Shown: piece by piece, positions 7,104-7,711 of the stretch
Layout: every line of letters begins with the position of its first letter
Numbering within the stretch: the stretch's first letter is position 1
Source of the DNA: Saprospiraceae bacterium
GTDB lineage: Bacteria; Bacteroidota; Bacteroidia; Chitinophagales; Saprospiraceae
Assembly (NCBI GenBank): GCA_020630455.1
Contig: JAHDBK010000165.1
Location: forward strand, 1 to 7,711
Direction: 5' to 3'
Length of the DNA: 7,711 bases
The notes under the pieces: model-generated
The model's input: only the letters and a program-made list of their open reading frames with translations
Told to the model about the DNA's origin: nothing
The model's database searches: none
Position numbers and translations under genes: made by a program

Positions 7104-7517
7104 TTAATCAGGTACTACCTCACTTACTTTGCCATCTTTATTGATTTCCCAGATGTTCAACTGTCCATCACCATCGAAATCCTCAATGGCTTCTGCTCTA
7201 GCAATAAAGTCATTTCTATCAGCTTTGACAATACTATAAGTGTATTTAGCTTCTCCACCTTGATGAATGGTTTTAGGAGTTTCAAAACCTAGTGCATTAA
7301 AATCTTCAGTATATTGAAATTTTAATCTTTGATATGAAGATTGTAATTCGTAAAGGTGTTTGAGTTGTAATTTAGCTTCAGTAGAATAGGTTGTGATAAA
7401 TATACCATTAAAAGTAGGAACTGCTAATAAAACCAGTATTCCAATAATGGTTAAAACCACTAATAATTCTTGAAGTGTAAATGCTTTGAGTAGCATTTTG
7501 TTTTCTTGCGCTTTCAT
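7104..7517 (-). CDS. Major pseudopilin / type IV pilin-like protein with EF-hand-like tail
   Basis: The 137-residue precursor has a class III (type IV pilin) signal: a basic leader ending K-A, then F-T-L-Q-E-L-L-V-V-L and a hydrophobic helix to about residue 33. With cleavage before F13 the mature protein has Glu5 and Pro22 at the conserved pilin positions. Residue -1 is Ala instead of the usual Gly, and position +4 is Gln. After the helix come an amphipathic alpha segment (about 44-67) and a small beta domain. The C-terminal D113-F-D115-G-D117-G-Q-L-N-I-W-E124 fits the 12-residue EF-hand loop pattern and is likely a Ca2+ site, as calcium stabilises GspG-type pseudopilins. There are no cysteines, so no disulfide D-region. 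ATG at 7515-7517 gives a 12-residue leader; Met8 (7494-7496) would give only five residues, so the first is preferred. It is the first gene of the cluster and probably the main filament subunit. Confidence 0.9.
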   Translation of the reverse strand: MKAQENKMLLKAFTLQELLVVLTIIGILVLLAVPTFNGIFITTYSTEAKLQLKHLYELQSSYQRLKFQYTEDFNALGFETPKTIHQGGEAKYTYSIVKADRNDFIARAEAIEDFDGDGQLNIWEINKDGKVSEVVPD

Positions 7518-7547
7518 AATGTAAAAAATTTATTTTAAAAAATAAGG

Positions 7548-7568
7548 GAACATTTTTAAATTTTGTTC
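7548..7568. promoter_or_regulatory. Operator-like dyad GAACA-N11-TGTTC upstream of the pilin gene
   Basis: Perfect 5-bp arms GAACA and TGTTC enclose 11 bp whose centre (TTAAA) continues the symmetry. It ends 30 bp upstream of the pilin ATG, directly beside the TATATATATA run, a plausible spot for a regulator that binds as a dimer or for a small 5'-leader stem. The arms contain G/C bases in an otherwise nearly pure A/T stretch, which makes it more notable, but the match is short and no known regulator is implied. Confidence 0.3.
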
Positions 7569-7653
7569 TCTATATATATACAGATTACGAAATTCAAAAA
7601 AGTGCCATATTTTTAGAAAAAAAATGATAATTTTGAAAAAATAATTCAAATAA

Positions 7654-7711
7654 GAGCATGTTTAAAAATTTATCACAATGAGAATCAAGTTCTTAATATC
7701 TTGGTTTTCAT
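7654..7711 (-). mobile_element. Possible insertion-sequence end at the right edge
   Basis: The segment starting GAGCATGTTTAAAAATTT (7654-7671) resembles, from memory, the terminal repeats of IS5-type elements (GAGxxTGTTTAAA), and TAA precedes it at 7651-7653 as a possible target-site base triplet. On the minus strand a reading frame enters from the right edge (7709) and stops at TAA 7662-7664, with visible residues ENQDIKNLILIVINF. This could be the tail of a transposase ending just inside the terminal repeat. Only one end is in the window, so neither an inverted-repeat partner nor a transposase domain can be shown. The alternative is ordinary intergenic sequence or the tail of an unrelated gene. 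Confidence 0.25.

Larger units (their letters stand above)
7518..7711. other. A/T-rich region upstream of the pilin gene
   Basis: These 194 bp carry no confident gene. The promoter of the secretion cluster should be here, because no other gap in the cluster is large enough. I could not find a full Bacteroidota promoter (TTTG, about 19 bp, then TAnnTTTG). The nearest parts on the minus strand are a TTTG at about 7595-7598 and an AT run, TATATATATA, at 7571-7580. The start codon is preceded by an A/T-rich leader without a Shine-Dalgarno sequence. The dyad at 7548-7568 and the possible element end from 7654 are listed separately. Confidence 0.4.

Noticed and set aside
7678..7711. Plus-strand ATG with an open frame MRIKFLISWFS to the right edge
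   Set aside because: Only 11 codons are visible, there is no ribosome binding site, and the segment may be the end of a mobile element; this is too little to call a gene.

Overview
The window is low-GC DNA (roughly one third G+C by eye). All confidently called genes lie on the minus strand. Several features suggest a member of the Bacteroidota: A/T-rich start regions mostly without Shine-Dalgarno sequences, an Ala-Gln signal-peptidase junction in the secretin, a surface-type lipoprotein with FN3/Ig-like repeats, and a 'KAFTLxELLVVLxIIGILVLLAxP' pilin with a DxDGDG tail. I cannot name the genus; a marine Cytophagia- or Saprospiria-like organism is only a guess.

Read in the direction of transcription (high to low coordinates), there is one compact cluster of seven genes for a type IV filament / type II secretion-like machine. 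The order is a major pseudopilin (7104-7517), a short prepilin peptidase (6586-7083), a GspE/PilB assembly ATPase (5178-6599), an outer-membrane secretin (3185-5131), a GspL-like fusion of PilM-like and PilN-like parts (1983-3185), a GspC/PilP-like bitopic protein (1466-1978) and a GspM/PilO-like protein (912-1436). Gaps are 46 nt or less, with one 14-nt overlap and one TAATG overlap, so a single operon is likely. After 40 nt comes an eighth gene on the same strand: a lipoprotein with three FN3/Ig-like repeats, cut by the left edge of the window.

Inferred working model: the peptidase trims the prepilin; the ATPase docks on the cytoplasmic part of the GspL-like protein; the GspL-, GspM- and GspC-like proteins form the inner-membrane alignment complex and link it to the secretin; the pseudopilin forms a periplasmic or surface filament. 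No GspF/PilC platform protein, minor pseudopilin, or PilT retraction ATPase is seen. The platform protein is essential in related systems and so should be encoded elsewhere.

Right of the pilin gene there are 194 bp of very A/T-rich DNA holding a dyad (7548-7568) and an AT run. At the far right edge, a possible insertion-sequence end (7654-7711) is a low-confidence call. No tRNA, rRNA or CRISPR array was seen.
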